Part shown: piece by piece, positions 26,581 to 36,624 of the stretch
How positions within the stretch are numbered: the stretch's first letter is position 1
How the letters are laid out: the number at the start of each line of letters is the position of its first letter
NCBI GenBank assembly: GCA_038049695.1
Contig: CP142455.1
Coordinates: forward strand, 22,791,501 to 22,855,500
Length of the DNA stretch: 64,000 nucleotides
Source: Cinnamomum chago
Lineage: Eukaryota; Streptophyta; Magnoliopsida; Laurales; Lauraceae
Direction of reading: 5' to 3'
Translations under genes and position numbers: made by a program
Notes under the pieces: model-generated
Database searches by the model: none
What the model saw: the letters and a program-made list of their open reading frames with translations, nothing else
Told to the model about the DNA's origin: nothing

Positions 26581-27416
26581 TGTAGTTGAATGTCTGTCTC
26601 ATCAAAAAATAAACAGAGTGCCATATGGTAGTGCCAAAGTTCAAAGGAAAGATTTGTGATTACGAACAATTTCGTTGTATCTCATCTTCCATTGTGATCC
26701 ATACAACAGAGCAGTCAGTCTAATTCCCCAGCTTGCGCTTTCTCATTGCTTCTACAAAAGGGCTAGAGCTGCGAGCTGCTAGAAAAGGGCTAGAGCTACT
26801 TGATGCTGTATATCAAAGAACATTGCAAAACCAAAAACATCAATCAAATTAAAAGAACAATCAATAAGGTTGTTAGCACGAAAACGAAGATTGAGGAAAA
26901 CAAATAGCCAAGGATTTAAAAGAAAAACTTATTGATTTTATTGATGTGCTCTTTGGGTTACAATGGCTCTAAACTTTTGGATAAGTTCTGAAGTTTTGGG
27001 ACGTACAGGAAGAGATTAGAAGGGAATGTATGGAAAACAATAAATGGAATTATAGGGCCAACATCTAGCATATGGAACGCATGTTCGTGCTTTCAGTCTA
27101 ATTCTGTAGAATGGGGTTAAGAGAAGCTTTGATAAATGAGAAGGGTCAAGGGAGAACACCAGTGCTTTTCAAGCCATTATCCTCTAGGCCAAGCAAGCAT
27201 TTTTATTTTTAATAAAGAAAATAGACCATCCTACTCCTTGATTTAATGGGCCAATCAGCATTACGCAAGAAAGTTTTACGATATAAAGCATTTGAAATGA
27301 GTGGGACTCCCACCCATCTGCCTCCCCTTCTTTCTCGTCCGTCCAACCCTACAATGACTTCCTCATTGGAGTCTCCTCCACCTCTTCCGCTTGTTCTGAT
27401 TCCCCAGGTTTGAGTA
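26581..27416. other. No gene recognised
   Basis: AT-rich sequence. Two near repeats of 'agggctagagct' occur at about 26759-26800. No supported gene. Confidence 0.4.
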
Positions 27417-27743
27417 TGTGACACCCCGACCCAAATTGATCTTGTTTAATGCTAATTAATTATATTTTAGTTAATTTAATTATACTTAGTTACTAATTAT
27501 GAGTTTTCATAATTATCGATTTTCTCATTTTACATCATTTGTACATCATCTTGGCATCATCGCGTGTATCTCATTGAGCACGTCGATTTTCGTATTAAGC
27601 TTTATTTCATTTGATCAACCGTTGAAAAAGTGGGCCATCATATATTTGACTCAAATTGGGAATACCACAAACTAGTGGACTTTTTTGCAAAATGGGAATT
27701 CTTATCCCTTTAAACCCACTCAATTCATTCCATTCGTTCACTG

Positions 27744-27785
<42 letters not shown>

Positions 27786-28980
27786 TTCTTCTTTCCATTA
27801 CTCCTTTCTTCTTTTCAATTGTCAAAGGCAAGTGTTGCATGCACAATTTGGAGGCGAGGATTGGAACTTCATCATCATCATCTTCTTCTACTCTTGGTGT
27901 GCAAGAGCTTGTTTTTCCCTAAATTCGGAATTCTTGTTAAGGTAAGTATCAAACCCATCTTTCTTTGTGTTTATGAGTTGAAATAGAGTCAAGAGACTCT
28001 TATTTGGTCATACATAAACATTCATTAGCATTTTCATTTGGTTTTGTGATTAAGGCTTGAAATTTGGGGATTTTGGTTCATTTGAGCAAAAGATTAGAGA
28101 AAAAGTCTAGGAAAGCTTAATTGACGCAAGTATAAGCTTAATTTGGACTTACATATTGTCTATTCATTGATTGATTCATAAAATTATACTTCTATGATAC
28201 TACTAGTTTCTTTAATGGAATATATGATTAGATTCGTTTTATGGTATTATTAGATGGAGATGGTTGGAGGGTGTATGTGTTGTAAATGGGAGCAAGGAGG
28301 CTCATTAGTGTAGGTTTATGTTAGAAGTTTGAAAAATGAATGGAAGAAAGTACACATGAAAAACCCGGATTCTGTAAATCTGGAGCGTCCGCTCGAGTTG
28401 CTCTCTGGAAGGGATAGCTCGAGTGAACAGAAGGGGTTGCTCGAGCAGGGTCGGCTCGAGCGGATATGGAACCGCTCGAGCGAACCTGGAGCTGAAGCCG
28501 GGGTTCCTTTTGACCCCTCAAAAGAGTGAATGATCACTCCTAACCTATAATTACCCTCTACAACCCTCTTTAATGCACTACAAGAAATTTGGGGTTTAAA
28601 GACGACACAAATTTGTCCTAAAATGTACATATTTCGTCCCGAAACTAACTAAGACGAAAAATTTTTGTCACCCATTTTGTTGCCAAAGCCTTGTCGCTAA
28701 AAGGTATTGGAGACAGAAAAAAAATTCGTCATTGAAAAAGATAAATTTGTGACGATTTTTTTTTCTCCAATACACTCTGTTGGAAACATACTTGGAAGTA
28801 GTTTTTTTTTTTCGTCTCCAATACACTCCGTTGGAAACATACTTGTAAGTAATTAGTGACAAAATATTTTGTCATTAAAGGAAGAAATTAGAGATAAAAA
28901 TATTTTGTCATAAATATAAGAAATAGAGACAAAATAATTTTGTCGCGTTTAATATAAACGATGTCACAACCCTGCCCAAC

Positions 28981-29056
28981 TCAAGGACTTCTCAGGAGGT
29001 CACCCATCCTAGGACTGCTCCCGCCCGAGCACGCTTAACTTCAAAGTTCTTACGAT
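28981..29056 (-). other. 5S rRNA-like segment, Cassandra LTR 1
   Basis: The reverse complement matches about 75 bases of plant 5S rRNA, including GTTAAGCGTGCT and GGATGGGTGACCTCC. These correspond to the pol III internal-control part (A box, intermediate element, C box region). It is part of an LTR, not a 5S gene: flanks and spacing differ from 5S arrays. Confidence 0.8.
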
Positions 29057-29244
29057 TTCAAAGCCCATGATCAGGACTTGGATATTTCCGATGCGGGCTA
29101 ACGGAGACTCACCGTTTGAAGCCTGTGGTTGACACGCTACGCCCCGTGGTTAAGGGTACCGCCCGGACCAAGATCTCACATTCTCCCCCATTAGAAATAG
29201 AGTCGTCCTCGGCTCTCATACCAACTATCACAGCCCCGTCCAAT

Positions 29245-29310
29245 CCCAGGAGGTCACTCATTCTAGTAATGCTCCCGCCTGAGCACGCTTAACTTCGGAG
29301 TTCTTACGAT
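29245..29310 (-). other. 5S rRNA-like segment, Cassandra LTR 2
   Basis: Same 5S-derived segment as in the neighbouring LTRs, slightly more diverged around the GGATGGGTGACC box (it has 'aatgagtgacctcc'). Confidence 0.75.
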
Positions 29311-29554
29311 TTCCGGGGCCGCACGGTTTTAAAAAGCCTCATGCTAAGTTAATACGGGGTTTGACTTATAAGCCCAAGGTCAGGACTTGGATATTTCCGA
29401 TGCGGCTAACGGAAACTCATCGTTTGAAGCCTGTGGCTGACACGCTACGCCTCGTGGTTAAGGGTGCCGCCCGGACCAAGATTTCACATTCTCCCCCACT
29501 AGAAATAGAGCCGTCTTCGGCTCTGATACCAACTGTCACGGCCCTGCCCAATCC

Positions 29555-29619
29555 TAAGAGGTCACCCATCCTAGTACTGCTCTCGCCCGAGCACGCTTAA
29601 CTTCGGAGTTCTTACGATT
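29555..29619 (-). other. 5S rRNA-like segment, Cassandra LTR 3
   Basis: Of the three copies this one keeps GTTAAGCGTGCT and ACTAGGATGGGTGACC closest to real 5S rRNA. Confidence 0.8.
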
Positions 29620-29796
29620 CTGGGGCCGCACAGTTTTAAAAAGTCTCATGCTAAGTTAATACGGGGTTTGACTTATAAGCCCAAGGTTAGGACTTGGATA
29701 TTTCCGATGCGGGCTAATGGAGACTCACCGTTTGAAGCCCGTGGTTGACACGCTACGCCCCATGGTTAAGGGTACCGCTCGGACCAAGTTCTCACA

Positions 29797-30250
29797 GTAG
29801 CAGAGACTGAGAGAGGTAGGTGTACTTGGCGCTGGCGGACTCCTGGATGGAGGATGATTGGCACAGATAATGGTGATTGGTGACGGTGGCTGCGTCTGGG
29901 AGTTCTAAGCGAGAGAGACTGAGAGAAGTAGAGATTAGAGGGATCACTGATCAGGGATGGGTCTGCACTGCGTGTGTTGATGGAGGGTGATGATGATTGA
30001 TGGGGGCCAATAGGCCATGGGGCTGCTGCTTGAGACGATGGGTGGGAGATGTTGGAAAAGGGTTTTGGAAAATGGGAAAAAGGGTTCTTCTCTCCTCTTC
30101 TGGAAAAAGGGTTTTGGAAAAGGGGGAAAAGGGTTTTGGAAAAGAGAGACCAGGATAGATGGAGGGACAAAGGGGGAAATGAGTTTTGGAAAAAGGGCAT
30201 TGGATTGGGGGGGGGGGGGGGAGGGGGATGGACGTTAGGGCTTGGGGGGG
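29797..30250 (-). other. Purine-rich block (pyrimidine-rich on the minus strand) in the small CACTA
   Basis: Repeated 'gggttttggaaaa' units and a 13-base G run (about 30208-30220) make the minus strand a long pyrimidine tract. A 144-codon open minus-strand frame here encodes only Ser/Pro/Phe low complexity and starts inside Cassandra-adjacent sequence, so it is not called a gene. The block resembles the pyrimidine leader of the larger CACTA. Confidence 0.5.
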
Positions 30251-30329
30251 CTTATTTTAGTCATTTTAAAGGTTTTTCCAAAGCAATACTTGTAAGAGAG
30301 GAATGGGCTCAAGTGCGAATGAAATTGGC

Positions 30330-31190
30330 GCCACCGCAAATGAAATTGGCGCCTTATTTTGTTGCCCGAAATATTTTCATCTTCCATAACTTTTCCTTAT
30401 TAGTGACGAATTACGTTCGTTTCAAAAATAAATTATATTTTATGACAAAAATGTTCGTCTCCAATGAGCTAAAATAATTCGCACCTACACAAATTAAATT
30501 GGCGCCTTATTTTGGTGACCAAATATTTTTGTTTTCCATAACTTATCCTTAATAGTGACGAATTATGTTTGTCACAAAAAAAAATTATATTTTGTGACAA
30601 AAATGTTCGTCTCCAATGAGCTAAAATAATTCGCGCCAAAGCAAATGTAATTGGCGCCTTATTTTGGTGACGAAATATGTTCGTCTTCCATAACTTATCC
30701 TTATCGGTGACGAATTACGTTCGTCGCAAAAACAAATTATATTTTGTGACAAAAATGTTCGTCTCCAATGAGCTAAAATAATTCGCTCCAACACAAATGA
30801 ATTGGCGCCTTATTTTGGTGACGAAATATGTTCGTCTTCCATAACATATCCTTATTAGTGACAAATTACATTCGTCACAAAAATAAATTATATTTTGTGA
30901 CAAAAATGTTCGTCTCCAATGAGCTAAAATAATTCGTGCCAAAGCAAATGAATTGGCGTCTTATTTTGGTGACGAAATATGTTTGTCTTCCATAACTTAT
31001 ACTTATTGGTGACGAATCACGTTCGTCGCAAAAAGTATATATATATTTTGTGACAACAATGTTCATCTCCAATGAGCTAAAATAGTTGGCGCCAACGCAA
31101 ATGAAGTTGGTGCCTTATTTTTGTAGACGAATTTTTTTTTTCGTCTCCTATACTTTTGAAAAAAATGAAAACAAATGACAAAATTTATAT
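30330..31190. repeat. About five copies of a 152-bp tandem repeat near the small CACTA's right end
   Basis: The landmark 'ttggcgccttattttg' or a variant recurs near 30348, 30501, 30653, 30803, 30955 and 31109, a period of 150-154 bp. Each unit also holds 'gtgacgaattacgttcgt' and 'atgttcgtctccaatgagct'. The GACGAA/TTCGTC core shows that these are expanded subterminal transposase-binding repeats. Minus-strand open frames through the array are by-products of the periodic sequence. Confidence 0.85.
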
Positions 31191-32958
31191 TTCGTCCTCT
31201 TTGGGTGTTCTTTTAAGACAAAAAAAAAAAAATTCGTCATCAAATTTCGTCACAATAGCCTAGATTTCTTGTAGTGATGGATAATTATGAGACACACCTT
31301 AACCACTAGGGGATTAAGACACAAAAGACCTTTATGTTTTTAGAATGGAACCTTTAACCCTTTTCTTTTGTCTAATGGAAAATCATTAGTCTACCACTAT
31401 GCCATGAGGGTTGGTTTAGAAGTTCAATGTACCCTTTTTTAATAAGTGACAGTAAAACAAGATAGTAGTACGTTGACCCCTTAAAACTACCTTGTATTGG
31501 ATGGTGAGAGACTATGGATAATAGATTAGAGTTGGCTAGCAATATACCTTGAATTCTTTAAATCTATTGCATTTAATATTGAAATTGGATATCTTCATCA
31601 ATATCAATTTTGATTCATCAATTAGTTGCATTTATGATTCGATTATCTAATTTCCAATTCGTTATTACAATTGTTATACAACTATTCAGTATTCGATGGG
31701 AATTTAAATTGAGTAAGTATTCAAGTATATGGAATTACTATTTGATTCGATTGTGAACAAAATATGTAAACTTACTCAAATTCGATTCAATCGAGTCGGC
31801 ACTACTTAGCTTCGACCTTGTGACACCTGACAGGGATAAACTCGGTTTAGTATTCAAGACTACTGCAGTAAGTCATCTGGAGCACCGGAACTCCAGACCC
31901 GGGTAGCCAGCTAACTAGCTTTTTGGTCAGGCCGCTGGTGACATCCCAACTAGATTCGCTCTCTAATTGAGAGGATGAGCTCAATGTAGTAGCCAAATTT
32001 ATATGTTTATTTTCCATTTGATTTGTAAAACATGAACCATTTGATTTCGGCACAATTGCCTAGTTATTACTTGATATTGACATCTTTTAAATCAATTATC
32101 ATTTAATTCGACTTGATGCATTATGTAATTGCTTATTAACGCCTATACTTGCCAAATCGTTGTATTTGAGATACTATTCTTGGTGTCACAGGGATCCAGG
32201 ACACTAAAGACAATTACTAATAACCATTCATATTAGAGATTTGATTGGTAAGCACATTGGTTAGCTATGACCGCCGGAGTACGTATCAGAGTGGTAATCA
32301 GGGGTTTGAGACTAAGTATTTCATATTGCACTTAGCTTAAGGTAATGCATATTCTTAGTTTTATTTTGTGTTTGTATTAGGATTATGTTCCATAGAGGTA
32401 AGCATCTAGTAGATATTCATTACAGTACTTGTGTACCATGCTTTTAAGAGATTTAAATTATTAGCTTTGTTAAAGATAAATTGTAGTGAAATGGATTGGT
32501 TATTGGACTGGTCATGGCTTTGATTTTGATATTGTACATGCTTCCGCAAATAAATGTGCATTGACAGGTGTCGGTGAGTAATCCTCACACGTGAAGTGTG
32601 GAATTTTCTCCTTCGTGAATTCAGACTTGGTCTGGAACAGGTGCGAGTTCACAGTAGTACGCGTGTCACACCTTGGGAACCACCCTAATCAGGGGATTCT
32701 TGGGTCCGTGATGGGACAGAGTAGCTGATATATGCTCATTCCTTCTAAAATCCCTACCTCTGTGACCAAAGGAAAGCTCCTCTGCCGTCTCCCTTCAGAC
32801 CTCTTCCTGTCCCCTCCCCAACACTAGCTCCAGGACATGATAGTGTTGGAAAGGATGGCTAGGTGATGGAAAATTGAGGAAATAAAAATGCGTGAAATAG
32901 AGTGGGCAAGGCACCTCTCATTTATCAACACTCATTTACACTCTCTCTAAGCTCCTAA

Positions 32959-33924
32959 GAGCCTATTTGGATGCACAAGAATATACAAGAAAGTAATATT
33001 TTATAGAACATAATCTTTCATTTTCTAAAGAAAAGAATCTTGTGCGTTTGGCTACCCAAGAAAAAACTGAAGAAAATATTCTTTTCTTTCAAAAAAACTC
33101 AATATTTCTTTCTATAGCTCTCCCATGAAGAAAACTTTCTACAATATAAGAATCTTTCAAAATGACGATTACAAAGTGATAGAGTAAAGCAAATACTTTA
33201 GTTCACCAAATCCATCATGATGTATTTGTTTACATATATGGTAAAGTAAAGTAAAGGTAAATGTCACAGCATGGTAAAGGTGGAGTAAAGTAAAGGTGAG
33301 ATAAAGTATATGGTGAAGTAAAGTGGGAGGGAATGGTAAAGTAGTTTATTTTTATGTGACTTTACTTTATCACATTTTACTGTAGTTTTATATGTTAAAT
33401 AAAAAGGGACATGTTCACGTGTGCAGTAAAGTAAAATAAAGATTGATGTCACATCATGGTAAAATATGAGATAAAGTAAAATGAGATGAAGTAAGTGATG
33501 AAATAAAGTGGGAGAGAGAGTTGTAAAGTAGTTTTTCTTATATTGACTTTGCTTTACTACACTTTATTATAGTTTTATATGATAAAAGAAAAGTAACTTA
33601 TAGTAAAAAAAAAGTGGAAGTTGAACTTTACTTTATCACACTACTTTTTCTTTACTTTATCACACTTCTTTTTTTACCTAGACGTGGTAAATTACTAACA
33701 AATTAAAAGTATTTAATTAAAAATTATTCTAATAAGAAAATTTACTTTAATCGTACCACCTTCCAAATAACTCAATTGAAAATCTGTAAGATTCTTCAAA
33801 AATTGCCATAAAGCAAAAATATTATAATATTATAATATTAAATTATTCTATTGTATACTATCTTATTCTTAAAATATTTAAATAGTAAATATTTAATTTA
33901 TTCCATAAACATCCAAACGGGCTT
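32959..33924. mobile_element. Tourist-like (PIF/Harbinger-type) MITE, 966 bp
   Basis: The left end GAGCCTATTTGGATGC matches the reverse complement of the right end (AAGCCCGTTTGGATGT) at about 12-13 of 16 positions. TAA flanks both sides (32956-32958 and 33925-33927). The GCC.GTTTGG.TG motif and the 3-bp TAA duplication are typical of Tourist-type elements. Inside is AT-rich sequence with many 'gtaaagtaaa' repeats in both orientations (33230-33670). No transposase is present. Confidence 0.55.
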
Positions 33925-34223
33925 TAAGTTTTCTAAGGCTCCAAGAACTCTTTTTCACCTTTCAAAGGCTAAGAAGTTTGTGGGTGACAAAGACTACTAG
34001 AGGAGCTCTGTCTTACTCTCTCATAACTTGTCTATTGGCTATTAGCCCTCTTTCTCTCTTCAAGGTATTCATTAATTTAAATTTAATATTTTATTTAGTA
34101 ATATACATAGTATTATTATATAAAAAGTCTCATCTTCTTCCCTTTATTATATAAATTATCATAATAAATACATTATATATAATTATTTATTTATTTATTT
34201 TTGTAAAAATTATTTTTAAAAAA

Positions 34224-35610
34224 ATGGCTGGACCATCATAGCAGTTCAACATTGACTTCTCTCTAAATGAGGAAGATCCTGCAATTTTGGATCAAAATCA
34301 GGAGGTAGAAGTAGAAAGTCCTCCTAAATCTAGTGGCTCACATTCTTAAGGCAGAAAGAAAAGAAGAATGAGTTCTAGAGTTTGGAGATATTTTGAAATA
34401 ATTCAAACTAATGATCTCACCGAAAGTACAGTGAATAAGGCACAATGCACATTTTGCAAAGAACTTTACAGTTGCAAGTCAATAGGTGACTCCGGTCACC
34501 TTAATAGACATATGAAATCATGTATACCCATACATATCGGAGGAGATGCCAATCCAAGGGCAGGGGCAGTGGTGTCCAAACCCAACTTTCTCAAAGTTCA
34601 TCAACTAGTAGTTTAGGAGTTTTTAATTATAACCTTATTAATGCTAGATATTAACTTGTAAAATGGATTCTAATTAATCAACTACAATTTATTCTTGTTG
34701 AAAATCAATAATTTGAAGATTTTGTAAGACAATCGTTCGCCCCTACTTTTCAAAAGATTTCTAAGAAAACTGTCGGAAATGATGTAGAAAAAATGTTTAG
34801 AAAAAAAGGAAAATTTAAAAATAACTTCTCAAAACATGCCAACGGTAGGATTAACTTTAGATTTATGGACCTCCAAACAAAAAGTTGGGTACATTTCAGT
34901 AACTGCGCTTTATATTGATAATGATTGGATTATGCAAAAGAGAATGATCTTGTTCTCTTTTACTTGAGTTCCCACGCATTGGTACTAGGATAGGGTCCAC
35001 TGTCCTTGAAAAAACTAGACAGTATAATATTGAAAATAAAATAATCTCTATACTTTAGATATTGCAATCTCCGACAATAACATAGCAAAGATACTAAAAT
35101 CTGTACTTCAACTTAATTTAAATGGAGCTCTATTTCATAATAGATTACATGTCACATCTAAAATCTTATAGCACAAGAAGGATTAAAATTTATTAAACCT
35201 ACCTTAGAAGTAATTAAATACATTGTAATTTACGTTTTTTTCATCTCCCTCAAGAAGATAACAATGGGAGGATATATGTGAAAGTCTTAATAAACATAAA
35301 AAAAAAACAAAAAAGATGCAAAGCATAGGTGTAATTTTACTTATAGAATGTTAAAAGAAGCCTGTAGTTACGAAGTTAGAGTTAATCAATATTGTACTTT
35401 ATATTTATCACATGCACAAATTTTTATACCTGAAGAAAATTGGTAAATTCATGAAATAATAAAAGAGTTTTTAAAAGTTTATAATAATACGGCCTGCTTG
35501 TTTTTTTCTAAGGTATATTATCTCACATCAACTCAAGCTTTGATCCATTTTTATGAAATTAGTATTGCCTTTGAAAAATATAGAGATGTACTCATTTTCA
35601 AGAGTATATG
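34224..35610 (+). pseudogene. Decayed hAT transposase with BED zinc finger (ZBED/RICESLEEPER type)
   Basis: The frame starts near 34224 (MAGPS, then a stop). A BED finger at 34368-34530 follows: VWRYFE, CTFCKELYSC and GHLNRHMKSC, with the C..C...H....C pattern. Further on, broken pieces in shifting frames resemble the catalytic core (TVGNDVEKMF, LTLDLWTSK, GYISVTALYID at about 34770-34920). A later helical segment is seen (LIHFYEISIAFEKYR, about 35550-35585). Many stops and frameshifts make it non-functional. The C-terminal dimerisation domain is not found, and neither transposon end could be located. It is unrelated to the intact TTF-type hAT just downstream. Confidence 0.75.
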
Positions 35611-36624
35611 TGTAAAGCCCCTAAGCTCTAAGTGTGTATTAGTATGGTTAATTAATCTCGTTTAGAGGCCTAACAGGACTGGTTACCTATTAAGATCATG
35701 TGTGAGCTTTCATCGAGATCCTAGCTCATTTGGATATAGCAGGGGCAATTTGCGATTTTCAAAATGTTTGGAGGGATGTTTTGTATTTTTTTTATTTTTC
35801 AAGATTTTGGTATCATTCGGTAGCTGACCTAACCTTCTGCACCATATTGAATCAGACCTTCAAATACCATCAAACATTGACCCGAAGATCATTTCGTTCA
35901 ATTGGACTTAAATGCCAGTATCCAAAGATTCTAATGTATATCCACCGACTCATTGACCCTTTATCTCACTTCATGCAAACATTTCTCTACTTCATTTCCT
36001 TTCTTCCTTTTACTCTCTACACCCACCTTGTTGCAAGTGATCATTCAAGCCATCTTCATCACCATTCATCATCACAAGGGCCCAAGCTCCCTTTCAATAC
36101 AGTTTTCATGGAATTTCCCCATCTCTACTCTCCTAGGTAAGCTGTCCTTCAAATTAGGGTATGGGTATTTGGGGTCTTGTTTAGAAATTGTGTTTGATGG
36201 GTTTATTAGCATCTTATCTCTCGATTGTGTAGTGATTTGAGTGGTATTGGTTCTATGCTTAGGTTTTTGGGAAATTTGAGCTAGGGTTTGGGTTTTTAAG
36301 CTTCTACTCAACCAAGGCAAATGGATATGCTTAAATTGAGACTGATATGCATGTGTTCTTTATGAATTTAATATGATCTCCCAATTTGAATTCTAAATCT
36401 CAATTGATAGAGTATGTATTTGATTTAATGGAACTGACTGAATGGATTGGATGAAGTGATGGATGGGAGAATGTCTATGGACAGGGCCGTCTCAAGACAA
36501 TATGTGGCCCCAGGCGAAAGTATAAATGAGGCCCCAAAATTGTGGCTCCAGGCAAAAGTACAAAAAATTTGTTTTTTCTTTTTTAGTTTTTTTTTTTTTG
36601 GAACTTGTTAAGGGATTCATTTTT

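Larger units (their letters stand above)
28962..29796 (-). mobile_element. Tandem Cassandra TRIM retrotransposon: three LTRs, two short internal segments
   Basis: On the minus strand the layout is LTR (29796-29534), internal (29533-29489), LTR (29488-29226), internal (29225-29181), LTR (29180-28962). The internal segments, only about 45 bp each, begin with a tRNA-Met primer-binding site (TGGTATCAGAGCC in the first). Each ends in a purine-tract 'gtgggggagaa' (or 'atgggggagaa') directly before the next LTR. Each LTR contains the 3' part of a 5S rRNA sequence, the hallmark of Cassandra. No coding capacity is present. The leftmost LTR is about 44 bp shorter through loss of the segment after the 5S part. 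No flanking target duplication is evident. Confidence 0.85.
28576..31276. mobile_element. Non-coding CACTA element (2.7 kb) with nested Cassandra
   Basis: It starts CACTACAAGAAAT at 28576, and the reverse complement of its right end (31276) begins with the same 13 bases. The 3-bp target duplication ATG is present on both sides (28573-28575 and 31277-31279). Both ends carry TTCGTC/GACGAA subterminal motifs. No transposase remains, so it depends on another element. The terminal repeat differs from that of the 23.8-kb CACTA after CACTACAA, so it is a separate subfamily. It contains a Cassandra TRIM array, a purine-rich block and a 152-bp tandem repeat. Confidence 0.88.
27417..32700 (+). repeat. 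LTR-like block of an unassigned (probably gypsy-type) retroelement, interrupted by a CACTA
   Basis: It starts TGTGACACCCCGACCC, a common start of plant gypsy LTRs, and contains a (GA)n tract (27747-27781). A cluster of CTCGAG motifs lies at 28390-28485. The block resumes after the CACTA at 31277 and holds a second TGTGACACC motif near 31819. No gag, protease, polymerase or integrase sequence is found. The right limit is uncertain; 32700 is where I stop seeing LTR-like composition. Confidence 0.35.

Noticed and set aside
28981-29619. 5S rRNA genes
   Set aside because: Only the 3' two-thirds of 5S is present in each copy, always inside a Cassandra LTR with primer site and purine tract beside it.
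29766-30200. 144-codon minus-strand frame
   Set aside because: Ser/Pro/Phe-rich low complexity from a pyrimidine tract, starting beside an LTR.
30715-31072. Two related minus-strand reading frames
   Set aside because: They are the same repeat unit read through twice; no protein signature.
30330-31190. CRISPR-like or satellite array
   Set aside because: Units are 152 bp without spacers, are built from CACTA subterminal motifs and lie inside a transposon.
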